A stretch of 64,000 nucleotides of DNA, from assembly GCA_030583665.1 (NCBI GenBank), contig CP129469.1, positions 2,037,043 to 2,101,042 of the forward strand, read 5' to 3'. Below, piece by piece: positions 54,606-63,415 of the stretch. Source of the stretch: Candidatus Jettenia sp. AMX2. GTDB taxonomy: Bacteria > Planctomycetota > Brocadiia > Brocadiales > Brocadiaceae. The stretch's first letter is position 1, and every line of letters starts with the position of its first letter. A program made the position numbers and the translations under genes. The notes beneath the pieces are model-generated. The model saw nothing but the letters and a program-made list of their open reading frames with translations. It did not search any database and was not told the DNA's origin.

Positions 54606-55169
54606 TTATCTCACAAGGATAGAAATTATCACACCGACCAATGAGCCAAAAGCGCTTACCAGGGTAGCGATGATAAAATAAAACAGCTTGTCAATTCTTT
54701 TATTTGTTTCATCTATCCTTGACGATAACGTGTCTTTTGCCTCGTTAATACTTTTATTTGTTTCGTCAATCCTTGACGATAACGTATCTTTTGCCTCGTC
54801 AATCCTTTTATTCGTTTCATCAATCCTTGACGATAACGTATCTTTTACCTCGTCAATCCTTTCGTTCGTTTCATCAATCCTTGACGATAACGTATCTTTT
54901 ACCTCGTCAATCCTTTTGTTTGTTTCATCTATCCTTGACGATAACGTGTCTTTTGCCCCGTCAATCCTTTCGTTCGTTTCATCAATCCTTGATGATAGCG
55001 CGTCTTTTATCTCGTCAATCCTTTTATTTGTTTCAAACATTCTCTGATCAAGAAGCACAAACTTACCCTCAATGTGAATAAACATATCTTTCACATCACG
55101 CAACCCTGTCGTATGCTCCTCTACCTTGCCCTCAAGGTATGCAACCCTTTCTTCAATTGAAGCAGGCAT
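54606..55169 (-). CDS. Repetitive coiled-coil protein with C-terminal membrane anchor
   Basis: The protein has 187 residues. After a short N-terminal segment (MPASIEERVAYLEGKVEEHT), six to seven near-identical 18-residue repeats (DETNKRIDEVKDTLSSRI) form a long, strongly charged helix; the chain ends in one hydrophobic helix (about 162-185). The DNA shows the matching 54-bp tandem repeats (54710-55020). An ATG with GGAG seven bases upstream fixes the start at 55169. It probably forms a membrane-tethered rod. Repeat number may vary between strains. No function can be assigned. Confidence 0.78.
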   Translation of the reverse strand: MPASIEERVAYLEGKVEEHTTGLRDVKDMFIHIEGKFVLLDQRMFETNKRIDEIKDALSSRIDETNERIDGAKDTLSSRIDETNKRIDEVKDTLSSRIDETNERIDEVKDTLSSRIDETNKRIDEAKDTLSSRIDETNKSINEAKDTLSSRIDETNKRIDKLFYFIIATLVSAFGSLVGVIISILVR

Positions 55170-55304
55170 TTTAATCTCCATAAATTACTATCCGCAACAG
55201 AGAAACAAGCATCAAATCACAAGATCCGGTCCCAATGAACAAAACCCAAATTCCCAACAATATTATCCAACCGAACATATTCTCAATTGATAAAGACTAC
55301 CTAT

Positions 55305-55610
55305 TGCTCATTGCGAGGGTCTTTTCCGAGGCAATCCCCCCCTACCGCGCCCGTCATTGCAAAGGCGAAGCCTGAAGCAATCCCTCCACCATAACCATGA
55401 GATTGCTTCGCTTACGCTCGCAATGACCGTGTATGCTTGCATTACCCCCACACGCCATTGCGAGGGGTTCGTAACGAAGTACAGAACCCTGAAGCAATCC
55501 CAGAGGCTGAGATTGCGGAGCCTGCTGCGAGCGTTAGCGAAGCAGTCTCCGAGTTTGCTTCGTCGCTTTCGCTCCTCGCAACCGCTTCGCTCCTCGCAAT
55601 GACATTTTTT
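55305..55610. repeat. CATTGCGAGG repeat copies
   Basis: Several head-to-head pieces of the CATTGCGAGG/GAAGCAATCCC family (55310-55345, 55355-55425, 55455-55605), nearly filling the 590-base gap between the coiled-coil and BON genes. The rest (55170-55300 and 55610-55760) shows nothing recognisable. Confidence 0.82.
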
Positions 55611-55760
55611 TCAGGATTCACTCTGTCCCATATACCTGCGTATAAGCAAAAAATCTACTTTCACCATATTCTGTCCGGTTTCATCTGGTAGATACTATAA
55701 GCTTTCATACTACCGCTAAAAATAACGCTTTGTCAATATCTTTCCCATAGATTATCCCGC

Positions 55761-56549
55761 TTATTTTGGAGGAGGGCCTATGATAATAATATCATTACGG
55801 ACTGATTTCACCCCTTTCACGCCTGTTACGGTCTCCTCTGCCTTTTGGGCTTCCTGCCGGAAATTGACAAAACCGCTTAGTTGCACCACACCTTTAAAGG
55901 TCGTTACCTTGATATCCAGAAGACGGATGGTACGGTCAAGGATAAAAGCGCCCTTTATCTTTGCAGTAATAGCAGAATCGTCAATGAATTCTCCCACACT
56001 TTCTCCTTCCTCTCCTTCCGGTTTTACGATAATGTTGTTTCTTACTAACCTGACACCTTTTGTACCGGCTGCTATTTCCTCAGCCTTGCTGGCTTCTTCC
56101 GCAGAATCTGCAAAGCCACTGAGCTGCACCAGCCCGTTGAGTGCGTTTACCTTGATATTTAAAGCGCTAACAGACGGTTCTACGACGAAGGAACTCATTA
56201 TTCTCCCGATAATTACTGAATCATCAATATATTCCCCAAGACTCTCCTGGACGGAAATGAGAGTGTTCCTGACCGATTTGACACCTTCAACCCCGGCTGC
56301 AATTTCACCAGCCTTGTCAATCTGCCCCGGTGTACCAACAAAACCATCCAGGTGCACCACACCATCTCTTGTCTCTACGGTAATACTCAGCTGATTGAAA
56401 TCCGGGTCTGCAGCAAGCGCATCCTCTACTTTTTGGGTAATAATGGCATCATTTTCTGCCACTTGCGCTTCATCAGCCCGAATACCGGTATTGTGCATGG
56501 CCAACGTGAGTATTACAAGAATAATCACATTCTTAAAAAGATTCACCAT
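55761..56549 (-). CDS. Periplasmic protein with three BON domains
   Basis: The protein has 262 residues: a signal peptide (about 1-25, ending in TGIRA), then three tandem BON domains (about 30-100, 107-178 and 190-258). Each has the pattern of a helix, a VxLxGF strand (VVHLDGFVG, LVQLSGFAD, VVQLSGFVN) and a GVKSVRN-type end. BON domains bind phospholipid and occur in OsmY-like stress proteins and in secretins. Three domains is one more than in OsmY. A GGGGGA site precedes ATG 56549; the open frame extends a few codons upstream. It is transcribed alone. Exact role unknown. Confidence 0.88.
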   Translation of the reverse strand: MVNLFKNVIILVILTLAMHNTGIRADEAQVAENDAIITQKVEDALAADPDFNQLSITVETRDGVVHLDGFVGTPGQIDKAGEIAAGVEGVKSVRNTLISVQESLGEYIDDSVIIGRIMSSFVVEPSVSALNIKVNALNGLVQLSGFADSAEEASKAEEIAAGTKGVRLVRNNIIVKPEGEEGESVGEFIDDSAITAKIKGAFILDRTIRLLDIKVTTFKGVVQLSGFVNFRQEAQKAEETVTGVKGVKSVRNDIIIIGPPPK

Positions 56550-56769
56550 GATATGTTCCCCCTTCACTAAAAAATCATCCTGAATTACAGAAATCCGGAA
56601 AAAAGTTTATTACGCTCATTCCATGCCTGAAGAAAATGATAATTCCATCACTACGAACTTATAGGAATTGTACGGGTATGTCCAGAAAAAAAATAATTCT
56701 CTTTACCTGGTATATGAAACACACCTGCATTTAGTAAAAAAGCATAAGTTCCCCCTGTCCCTTATGTAA

Positions 56770-56960
56770 ATAACCTGGCGCGGCCTTTGGCCGCAACCAA
56801 ATTCGAATTTCTGATTGCGGATTTCGGATTTCGAAACAATTTTAAATGACAAATATTCAATGCCCAAAACTTTACGTAAGCCTTATCTGGTCATTGCCTT
56901 ACGGTTATGTATTTTGAAAAACAAGCAAAAAAACAAGAAATTGATGGATTGTAGTATGAA
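56770..56960 (+). repeat. Partial large palindromic element
   Basis: One edge (GCGGCCTTTGGCCGCAACC, then TTCGAATTTCTGATTGCGG) and the distal part (ACTTTACGTAAGCC to TTGATGGATTGTAG) of the large element without the hairpin core. The remaining gap 56550-56770 shows nothing beyond a probable promoter for the BON gene. Confidence 0.72.
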
Positions 56961-57067
56961 GGAACAGATACCGTTCAGACAACAGCAAAAGGTTTATGAG
57001 GCAGTTTCGTGCAAAGGATATCCCAAGTTAATGGCGGGCATCGATCGTGTGCGTTTTGAGCATGGAA

Positions 57068-58036
57068 TCAGGGCAGGGCAGCTTCTTTCATTTTCGCTGC
57101 TTCTTCAAGGGCAATCCGTACCGCTTCGGAAAATGTTGTTTTCCTGATATGAACATAGCGGTCGATACTGCTCTCATGGCAAATAACTTCATTCTTCAAA
57201 CCCTCAATCAGCGGATGCGCAATACCCGAAGGCACAGGAGTTACAAGATCAACCCAATATGCAGCCAAACGGGGTGTTAACACAGGAACGCTGAAAATCA
57301 GCCTCCGGTAAAGCCCTTTCACCTCGGCATAGCGCTGCATCATCTCGCGGTACGTCATAATATCGGGTCCGCCTATATCGAATGTTTTGCCGGCAGTTTC
57401 GGGATTCAAAAGGCATCCGGTAAGATATGCAATAACATCCCCAACTGCAATAGGCTGAATTTTTGTGTTTATCCATTTGGGACACACCATCACGGGGAGG
57501 CGTTCGACAAGATACCGCAGCATTTCATAGGAGGCACCGCCTGCACCAATAATAACTGCCGCTCGCAAGACCGTTGCCTGCATGTTACCGGAAGACAGTA
57601 TTTCTGCAATTTCGGCACGGCTTTGCAGATGCTCAGAGAGATTTTTACCCGTCTCACCAAGCCCGCCAAGATAAATAACCCTTTTCACGCCCGCTGCGTC
57701 TGCTGCAGCAACAAAGTTCCTTGCAGCAAGTTTATCCATTTTTGCAAATTCTTTGTTGGAAAAAATACTCTTCCCGCCCATCGAGTGTACCAGGTAAAAC
57801 GCCGAATGAACTGCCTGAACGGCCTCATGCAGTCCTTCATTTTTCAGGATGTCCCCTTTTACCACTTCAATGAGTTCGTGTTTTAAAAGAGCGGGAGACA
57901 GTTTTGACGGGTTACGGACAAGGAGCTTCAGCTTCATATTTTTTTTAATCAGTTCAGAAACCAGCCTGCCTCCGATAAAACCAGTAGCCCCGATAACCAA
58001 TATCCTGTTGTCCGGTTTATCCTCTGTATTCTTCAT
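57068..58036 (-). CDS. NAD(P)-binding epimerase/NmrA-like protein
   Basis: The protein has 322 residues with an N-terminal Rossmann motif ILVIGATGFIGGRL near residue 13 and the atypical SDR layout: VKGDILKN, a VHSAFYLVHSMGG segment where the active Tyr would be, and GVKRVIYLGGLGE. Such proteins resemble the complex I NDUFA9-like and DUF2867-linked reductases; the canonical YxxxK is not clear, so catalysis cannot be assumed. The ATG at 58036 has an AGGTG eight bases upstream; a GTG four codons earlier is less well placed. It is transcribed alone, downstream of the cas2 gene, and is probably not part of the CRISPR locus. Confidence 0.8.
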   Translation of the reverse strand: MKNTEDKPDNRILVIGATGFIGGRLVSELIKKNMKLKLLVRNPSKLSPALLKHELIEVVKGDILKNEGLHEAVQAVHSAFYLVHSMGGKSIFSNKEFAKMDKLAARNFVAAADAAGVKRVIYLGGLGETGKNLSEHLQSRAEIAEILSSGNMQATVLRAAVIIGAGGASYEMLRYLVERLPVMVCPKWINTKIQPIAVGDVIAYLTGCLLNPETAGKTFDIGGPDIMTYREMMQRYAEVKGLYRRLIFSVPVLTPRLAAYWVDLVTPVPSGIAHPLIEGLKNEVICHESSIDRYVHIRKTTFSEAVRIALEEAAKMKEAALP

Positions 58037-58213
58037 AAAAGAATTCACCTAAAAAATTTTGTAAAACACCGGTACTTTTGCACGCTATGTACACACCATT
58101 ATCCTGTAAACACCAATAGGGTATTCCCGCTTCTTTGTATGGTTGCGGCTTGTCACGACAATCAATCTATCATGCAGGCACACAAATAGCAAGAGGAAAG
58201 ACCCGCCTCTGTT

Positions 58214-58489
58214 TCACAAAAACAACTCCACACCCTCCGGAAGCCGGTCACCCTGACCAAGCACTACGCACCTGACATTTGATGGCAGCGAATAGATCCG
58301 TATATCATCCTTTTTACTATCAACAATACCCTCAAGCCTTTCCTTCAACCCTGTCAGTTCCTGCCAGGTAAGTTTACAAAAAAATACCGAATACTGGATA
58401 TGCGTGCCTATCCCCTTGAGCGTTTTGAACACCTGTCTGAGTCTTTTTTCATCGGAAATGTCGTAACAGACAATATAGTTGCTCTTCAT
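58214..58489 (-). CDS. cas2: CRISPR-associated endonuclease Cas2 (second copy)
   Basis: The protein has 91 residues. Cas2 dimers bridge two Cas1 dimers in the spacer-integration complex. The ferredoxin-fold pattern is complete: YIVCYDISDEKRLRQVF with the conserved Asp at residue 10, GTHIQYSVFFCKLT, and DDIRIYSLP. Its start lies three bases after the second cas1 gene, and it ends the cas block. It is clearly different from the other Cas2 (60272-60553), so it is a distinct lineage rather than a recent duplicate. Confidence 0.95.
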   Translation of the reverse strand: MKSNYIVCYDISDEKRLRQVFKTLKGIGTHIQYSVFFCKLTWQELTGLKERLEGIVDSKKDDIRIYSLPSNVRCVVLGQGDRLPEGVELFL

Positions 58490-58492
58490 TTT

Positions 58493-59326
58493 TTATAGAA
58501 ACCGGCTTGATTCTCCGCTTATCCTCAGTTCTCTGATAAGCTCAAATATACCATCAATAATGTGATCTGTCATAAGAACCAGGGTCTCTTTCCTGTTCTC
58601 AAACCGCACGGCAATATCCTTCATATCCACGGATGACATCTCTTTTGCATAATGACCGGTTCTCTTTCTCCCCTTCAAGTACTGAATGGACTGTATATCT
58701 ATCTCAGAGCCGAATATATGGCAAATATCCAGGACAAGTCCAAAATCACGCCTCCGGTGCATCACCCCCATATGAGGGTCGAGTTCTGACGCTATGAGTT
58801 TGCCAACGACCATTTCTGTAAAGACTGCTGCAACGGCGTTCCGTACCTGCTGAAATTTTTGCCCATACGGCGCTATGGCGACATCTATCACCTGCCGGTA
58901 ATCTTCCTCTTTGAGTCCAACCGTAACGAACTTTTCCGGTACCTGCCTTTTCAAAAGCCGTTTCAAAACGTCAATCTGAACCCTCTGGCGATAAGCCCTC
59001 AGGAAGATCATATATCTTCTACGGCTATAATCCGACTCAAAAAATGTCTTCTGCGCCTTATACTGTCCCGGCAGATAGTCCTTGTATGGCAGTGTTACGG
59101 CAACCCGGTCACCCTTCTTATCAAGAAACGTCACCGGAACGTTGTTTTGTGTAAAAAGTGTTATCAAACCGGTTTCCAGTTTGATATTTCCGGTAATTAC
59201 TACCCGTTGAATGACCCGGGCAGGCACGCGCCTGCCGGACTTTCCTTCTTCTTTTACTACTATGGAAGGCCCGTCAAGAGTAACGCTGAGCGTTGAATTC
59301 TCATTCAGGTAAAGTGTCTTTTCCAT
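58493..59326 (-). CDS. cas1: CRISPR-associated endonuclease Cas1 (second, divergent copy)
   Basis: The spacer-integrase of 277 residues, shorter than usual (about 300-340). The N-terminal beta domain and helical catalytic domain are both present. Catalytic Glu in VFTEMVVGKL near residue 170 and His in GVMHRRRD near 189 are intact, and Asp in VLDICHIF near 199 is present. In typical Cas1 an acidic residue lies three positions after that Asp; here it is His, and the following ExFR-like block is missing. The start overlaps the end of the first cas1 gene by 26 bases in another frame. Paired with the Cas2 downstream. Confidence 0.93.
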   Translation of the reverse strand: MEKTLYLNENSTLSVTLDGPSIVVKEEGKSGRRVPARVIQRVVITGNIKLETGLITLFTQNNVPVTFLDKKGDRVAVTLPYKDYLPGQYKAQKTFFESDYSRRRYMIFLRAYRQRVQIDVLKRLLKRQVPEKFVTVGLKEEDYRQVIDVAIAPYGQKFQQVRNAVAAVFTEMVVGKLIASELDPHMGVMHRRRDFGLVLDICHIFGSEIDIQSIQYLKGRKRTGHYAKEMSSVDMKDIAVRFENRKETLVLMTDHIIDGIFELIRELRISGESSRFL

Positions 59327-60263
59327 CCATAACCCTCATACAAACATTTCTTACCTTTCCGGCAATATCCCTTCTTACCGTTTCTACCCATCCCTCATAA
59401 ACCGGATAAAATTCCTTTCTGGCATCCTTTTTTAAATAAACACCTTCATTATCCTGTACAAAATCCCCTGAAGTGTATTTTCTGTCCTTAAACATTTCCC
59501 AGACAAAACGGTCTGCAACAGGCCTGATTGTTTCAATGAGATCGCAGGCAAGGGATTCTCTTCCGTAGTCAAAACAGTGATAAAAACCAATGGTTGGGTC
59601 AAGTCCCGCAACCTGTATCTCCCTTACCGCTTCATAATGTACGAGGGTATAACAGAGTGAAAGCATCGCATTTACGGGGTCTTTGGGCGGCCTCCTGGTA
59701 CGGATTTTAAATCCCAGTGATTCAGGGAACAGTGCGGTAAATGCAGAGAAATATGCATTTGAAGCTGCCCCCTCGTACCCTCTCAGATTCTCAAGAGCGC
59801 TGCACCGCGAAGTAATGCCATCCGCAATGTTCTCAAACGCAGCAAAGACATTAAAAAATGCCAGCTTCTGGCTTTTGCTTCCCACAATCTTTATCGCCTC
59901 GCCAAGAAATTCACCCTGACATTTGATTTTCTCAAGGATAATTTCTTTCGAAATTGTCAGGGTAAAATTCCCGTTCAGAGACTTTTCATATTGTTTCACC
60001 CTCAGGATACCATTGTTGTGAATACGGCCGAAGAGGGTGCCTCTGTACTGAAGCCCCCTGCCTGACAGGAAGAGAACGCAGCACCCGTTATCTGCAAGTT
60101 TGTTCAATACACTTGTTTCTATTGTATTGTTTCCGGCAATTACTACCCGGTCGAGCGGCCTTACCGGGACAATACCTTCACGTTTTCCGTCAAGGTAAAA
60201 TGCAATTGATTCACCGTCAAGCTTCAGATGATAACCTTTTCTGTCAATATAGAGGGTACCCAT
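59301..60263 (-). CDS. cas1: CRISPR-associated endonuclease Cas1 (first copy)
   Basis: The protein has 320 residues, a normal Cas1 length. The N-terminal beta domain (RVVIAGNNTIETSVLNKLAD) and helical domain are complete. Catalytic residues: Glu in NAMLSLCYTLVHYEAV near 208, His in GFYHCFDYG near 228, and Asp plus Glu in ACDLIETIRP near 238-241. This matches ordinary Cas1. It starts eight bases after the first cas2 and overlaps the second cas1 by 26 bases. The two Cas1 proteins share only the fold and motifs, so the tandem is not a recent duplication. Confidence 0.96.
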   Translation of the reverse strand: MGTLYIDRKGYHLKLDGESIAFYLDGKREGIVPVRPLDRVVIAGNNTIETSVLNKLADNGCCVLFLSGRGLQYRGTLFGRIHNNGILRVKQYEKSLNGNFTLTISKEIILEKIKCQGEFLGEAIKIVGSKSQKLAFFNVFAAFENIADGITSRCSALENLRGYEGAASNAYFSAFTALFPESLGFKIRTRRPPKDPVNAMLSLCYTLVHYEAVREIQVAGLDPTIGFYHCFDYGRESLACDLIETIRPVADRFVWEMFKDRKYTSGDFVQDNEGVYLKKDARKEFYPVYEGWVETVRRDIAGKVRNVCMRVMDGKDTLPE

Positions 60264-60271
60264 AGCCGTAG

Positions 60272-60553
60272 TTATCCGAAATAAAAAAACTCAGGGTCTT
60301 TTGGAGGTACTGCTATGCCAAGGGTATGGGGACGGCTTCTCCCATCGAGTGAGAAGATATGAATCCGGTCTGTACTTTCATCAATAATATGTGACACACC
60401 GGAAATTACCTCCCTCAGTTCTCCTTGCGTAAGGAAACACTCGAAGACGGACTTCTGGCCTCCCGTACTGAATCCCTTCAGAAAATACCGCACACGGTTA
60501 AGACGCTTTGGCGTGCAGACATCGTATGCCACAATATAGAGATCTCTTTGCAT
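60272..60553 (-). CDS. cas2: CRISPR-associated endonuclease Cas2 (first copy)
   Basis: The protein has 93 residues with Cas2 pattern: MQRDLYIVAYDVCTPKRLNR with the Asp at residue 11, GGQKSVFECFLT, and DRIHIFSLD. The frame stays open 27 codons upstream, but family alignment places the start at 60553, with AAGG upstream. It precedes cas1 by eight bases, the reverse of the usual cas1-cas2 order, so that with the second pair the block reads cas2-cas1-cas1-cas2. Confidence 0.94.
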   Translation of the reverse strand: MQRDLYIVAYDVCTPKRLNRVRYFLKGFSTGGQKSVFECFLTQGELREVISGVSHIIDESTDRIHIFSLDGRSRPHTLGIAVPPKDPEFFYFG

Positions 60554-61275
60554 AACACAATACCTTATATTTAAATTTACCGGAATGACTAACAAGTGCA
60601 CTTCATCCCCGTTTTTATGAGAATTAAAGTACATTTATTTACAAAAGTTAAAATGCTACAGTAATTCAATACATACCCTTATTATGTAACAGTCATCGGC
60701 AGGATGCAAAAAAAGAAATATTTCAGAAACATTTCAGGAAGAAACCTTATAAGGTAAAATTATCATGTCAACCGGGGACGGTTGACCTACCATGCACATT
60801 ATTTTTATGGCAGACGGGGACAATCACCCCACGATAGTTATTTTGCAACCGTGATGCATCCCCTATAACGCATTTTTTTTGGTAGGACAAGCGTCCCCGT
60901 TTGTTCATTTACGGTGTTTATTTTTGGTGGGCAGTGCCCATCCTACATTTAAATTGTTTTTATTAACACGAAGCACACGAAGTTTACGAAGAATATGAAA
61001 AAGGGCAAGGTTTGAATTTGCTTTGTAATTTCTCAGTTAACCCTGTCAGGGTTTTCGGTATTTTTCTCTTCGTGGCCTTCGTGGTGTTAAGACGTATTTT
61101 TTTCTGTGGGAGGCAGGCACTATCTGCCACTGTTTGTTCAACCGGTCATTGCGAGGGTCTTTCCCTAAGCAATCCCCTCCTGCCACAACAACAATAAAAC
61201 TATGGCTTTATGACTTATAGATTGAAAATAATCCAAAATCTGAAACTGTAATGTAGGGTGCGTCCCACACACCGG
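60554..61275. repeat. Gap inside the cas locus with palindromes and repeats
   Basis: A 722-base gap between cas2 and cad1 holds no gene and no CRISPR repeats. It contains a GTCAACCGGGGACGGTTGAC palindrome (60767-60786), GGGGAC and GTCCCC pieces up to 60900, a GGTGGGCAGTGCCCATCC palindrome (60926), ACGAAG repeats (60965-61000), CTTCGTGGCC-type repeats (61070-61085) and a CATTGCGAGG fragment (61145-61180). The cas2 promoter is probably near 60560-60700. Confidence 0.7.
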
Positions 61276-63362
61276 TCAATGCTTCTCAAGATATTCATGT
61301 ATCAGGATTGAGAGAATATCCCGCTCAGCCTGATGCAATAACAGATTTTTCTGCTGAAGCGGAAGAAAGCCGGATAGAAACCCCTGACGAATTATCCTTA
61401 AGATATCCCATTTACTTAAGCCACCTTCCGTCAGATGACATGCCTTCAAAAACTCACCTGTTAACGTCGTCCTTGAAATACCACGATTATCCGTATTTAT
61501 TGTTACCCCCACCCCTTCATTTAGATAGTGCCGCAACGGATATATTTCAGCATCTTCATTCCTTAAAATATCGGATTGCCTATTGCTAAAATTGCGATAT
61601 CTGCATGTTGTCAGGTTGGAAGCCGGACACATCTCAAGTGAAATATGCATATCCCTCAAATATTCCATCATTTTCTTATCCTGATACAATTTTAATCCGT
61701 GTCCAATCCTCCTTGCATGGAGGTGATACAATGCCTCCCAGATATTCTGACTGCTTTCTGTCTCCCCTGCGTGAATTGTAATCTTAATAAAATGGTAATG
61801 AAGAGGTGAAACATGTCTACGAATTGCACGGGGCTAAAATCCTTTTCTTTACCCGCCAGATCCACCCCGCAAACACGAGGAATGAAGTCATTATCCCTAT
61901 GGTAATTCTTGCCGCTGCTATAACTCTTCCCCGGCGCATATTCTGAAAAAACAACTGCCGTAGATATATTCTTGATAACAGATGCCATATCCTTGTGCCT
62001 TGTTGCAATAATAATGAAATTCACTGTAATTGAAGGATGTTCTTTTATAAACTGTTCTGATGTCTCCAAGAGTATTTTCACCACATCAAAGGTATTCAGA
62101 CCGGCATCACAATAGTTCATGGGTGAGATGCGAACTTCGATATAACGAATATTGTCCTTCAAACACGCCATCAACAGGCAATTAATAGCAGCCACCATGG
62201 CGCTTTTTGTCTGAAATAACAATGTCCCCCCAAAGTTTCCGGTGTCCATATACATATCGAGTCCTTCGGTACCAGGTTCACCATCACCCATACGTCGCTG
62301 TGCAGGTTCAGGCCACATCAGCCTGGATATTTCATCGGACGATAAGATATCAAGCTGTACAGCGTTCATTAAGAAAACCGGCAATCGGTCGTCTATTCCC
62401 CGGTAATATTCTTTTAAATAATACAAAGGATGGTTTTTAGCCGTGCCTTTTCTCTTATACAACCACTCTTCCAACGAACGATCACGAAGCTTTTTCCTGA
62501 TAAACGGTATTTCTTCCTTCCATCGCACATACACAAGGTTGTCCGAAAAAATGGCTTCTGCTATTGCTTTGAGTTCATATGGCCCGGCAGTACCACCGAA
62601 ATGGCAGTGAAGATCGGTCTTGGGAAGGGCAGACAGCCACTGATAGTCAGCGCTTTCCCGTCCCAGGTCAGTACCGATTTTTTCAGACTTGAGGTGGTAA
62701 ATAAGTGCAAGCGGTAAGGAATAAAGGGCAGGGAAACTTTGTATCAGCTCCTGTTCTGTTTGAAGCGGTACTGTGCAAATCACCTGTTGTCCATCTGCCG
62801 ACGTCTTTTCAGGCAAATGATACTTTCTCCGCAAGAGGGTTGATAACGGATACCAGTTTACGCTCAGACATTCCGGATGTTTCCTGATGATCTGATAATC
62901 CTTCAATCCTGCAATATTTTTCTTGTAACGTTGAAACTCTGCAGAAAAGGTAACAGAAAGGTATCCATAGAATCCGTAAATATATCCTCCCTCGATAATT
63001 CTCTGCGTAATATCTTTTCGTCCGGCGGAGGATAAGATCAACTTCTCACCCAGATACTGTTCCAATACATCAAAAACAATTCTCCGTGTTTTTTCATCAT
63101 CAATCACACTGGTAATATCCTCAATCCCAAGATTCACTTTTTTTAGCTGAATATCCGGATATTCCAGGATGAGGATTTTTTTAAGTTCCTGAAATACGGG
63201 GATGGTTTTTATCGTGCAAAACAGAACAATCTCATCCAACGGTTCGGCAAATGATTCCTTTGTGTTTCTCGTAATCTCAGTGTATGGGAAATCACCGTTC
63301 AAGAAATCTATCATTTCCATAATTATGTCATAATTTTCTCCCAATGCACTGATAAGTTTCAT
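61276..63362 (-). CDS. cad1: CARF-adenosine deaminase effector Cad1 (one-base frameshift)
   Basis: Type III CRISPR ancillary effector. Residues 1 to about 150 are a CARF cyclic-oligoadenylate sensor (LFCTIKTIPVFQELKK, then the ligand-loop SSAGRKDI near 113). The rest is an adenosine/ATP deaminase barrel: zinc-binding LHCHFGG near 251, then, after the frame break, IHAGE, HARRIGHG, MCPASN and NTDNRGIS. The open frame from 63362 ends at 61692; the C-terminal half is in the -1 frame from about 61800 to 61276. One missing G in the GG at 61805-61806 explains it: with GGG the two join seamlessly as FHPLHYHFIKITIHAGE, a protein of about 695 residues. Cad1 enzymes convert ATP to ITP when cyclic oligoadenylate binds. 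Cas6 lies 53 bases upstream. Confidence 0.9.
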
Positions 63363-63415
63363 ATTTTGTTATCCGTAAAAAAACAAGAAAAAGTCAAATT
63401 AATTTTGGGAAGATA

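Noticed and set aside
60554-61275. CRISPR array near the cas genes
   Set aside because: Repeats here are degenerate ACGAAG and CATTGCGAGG families with no constant repeat length and no unique spacers. No array is visible anywhere in the window.
61790-61830. Programmed -1 frameshift in cad1
   Set aside because: No X-XXY-YYZ slippery heptamer in the right frame was seen, while adding one G restores a natural sequence.
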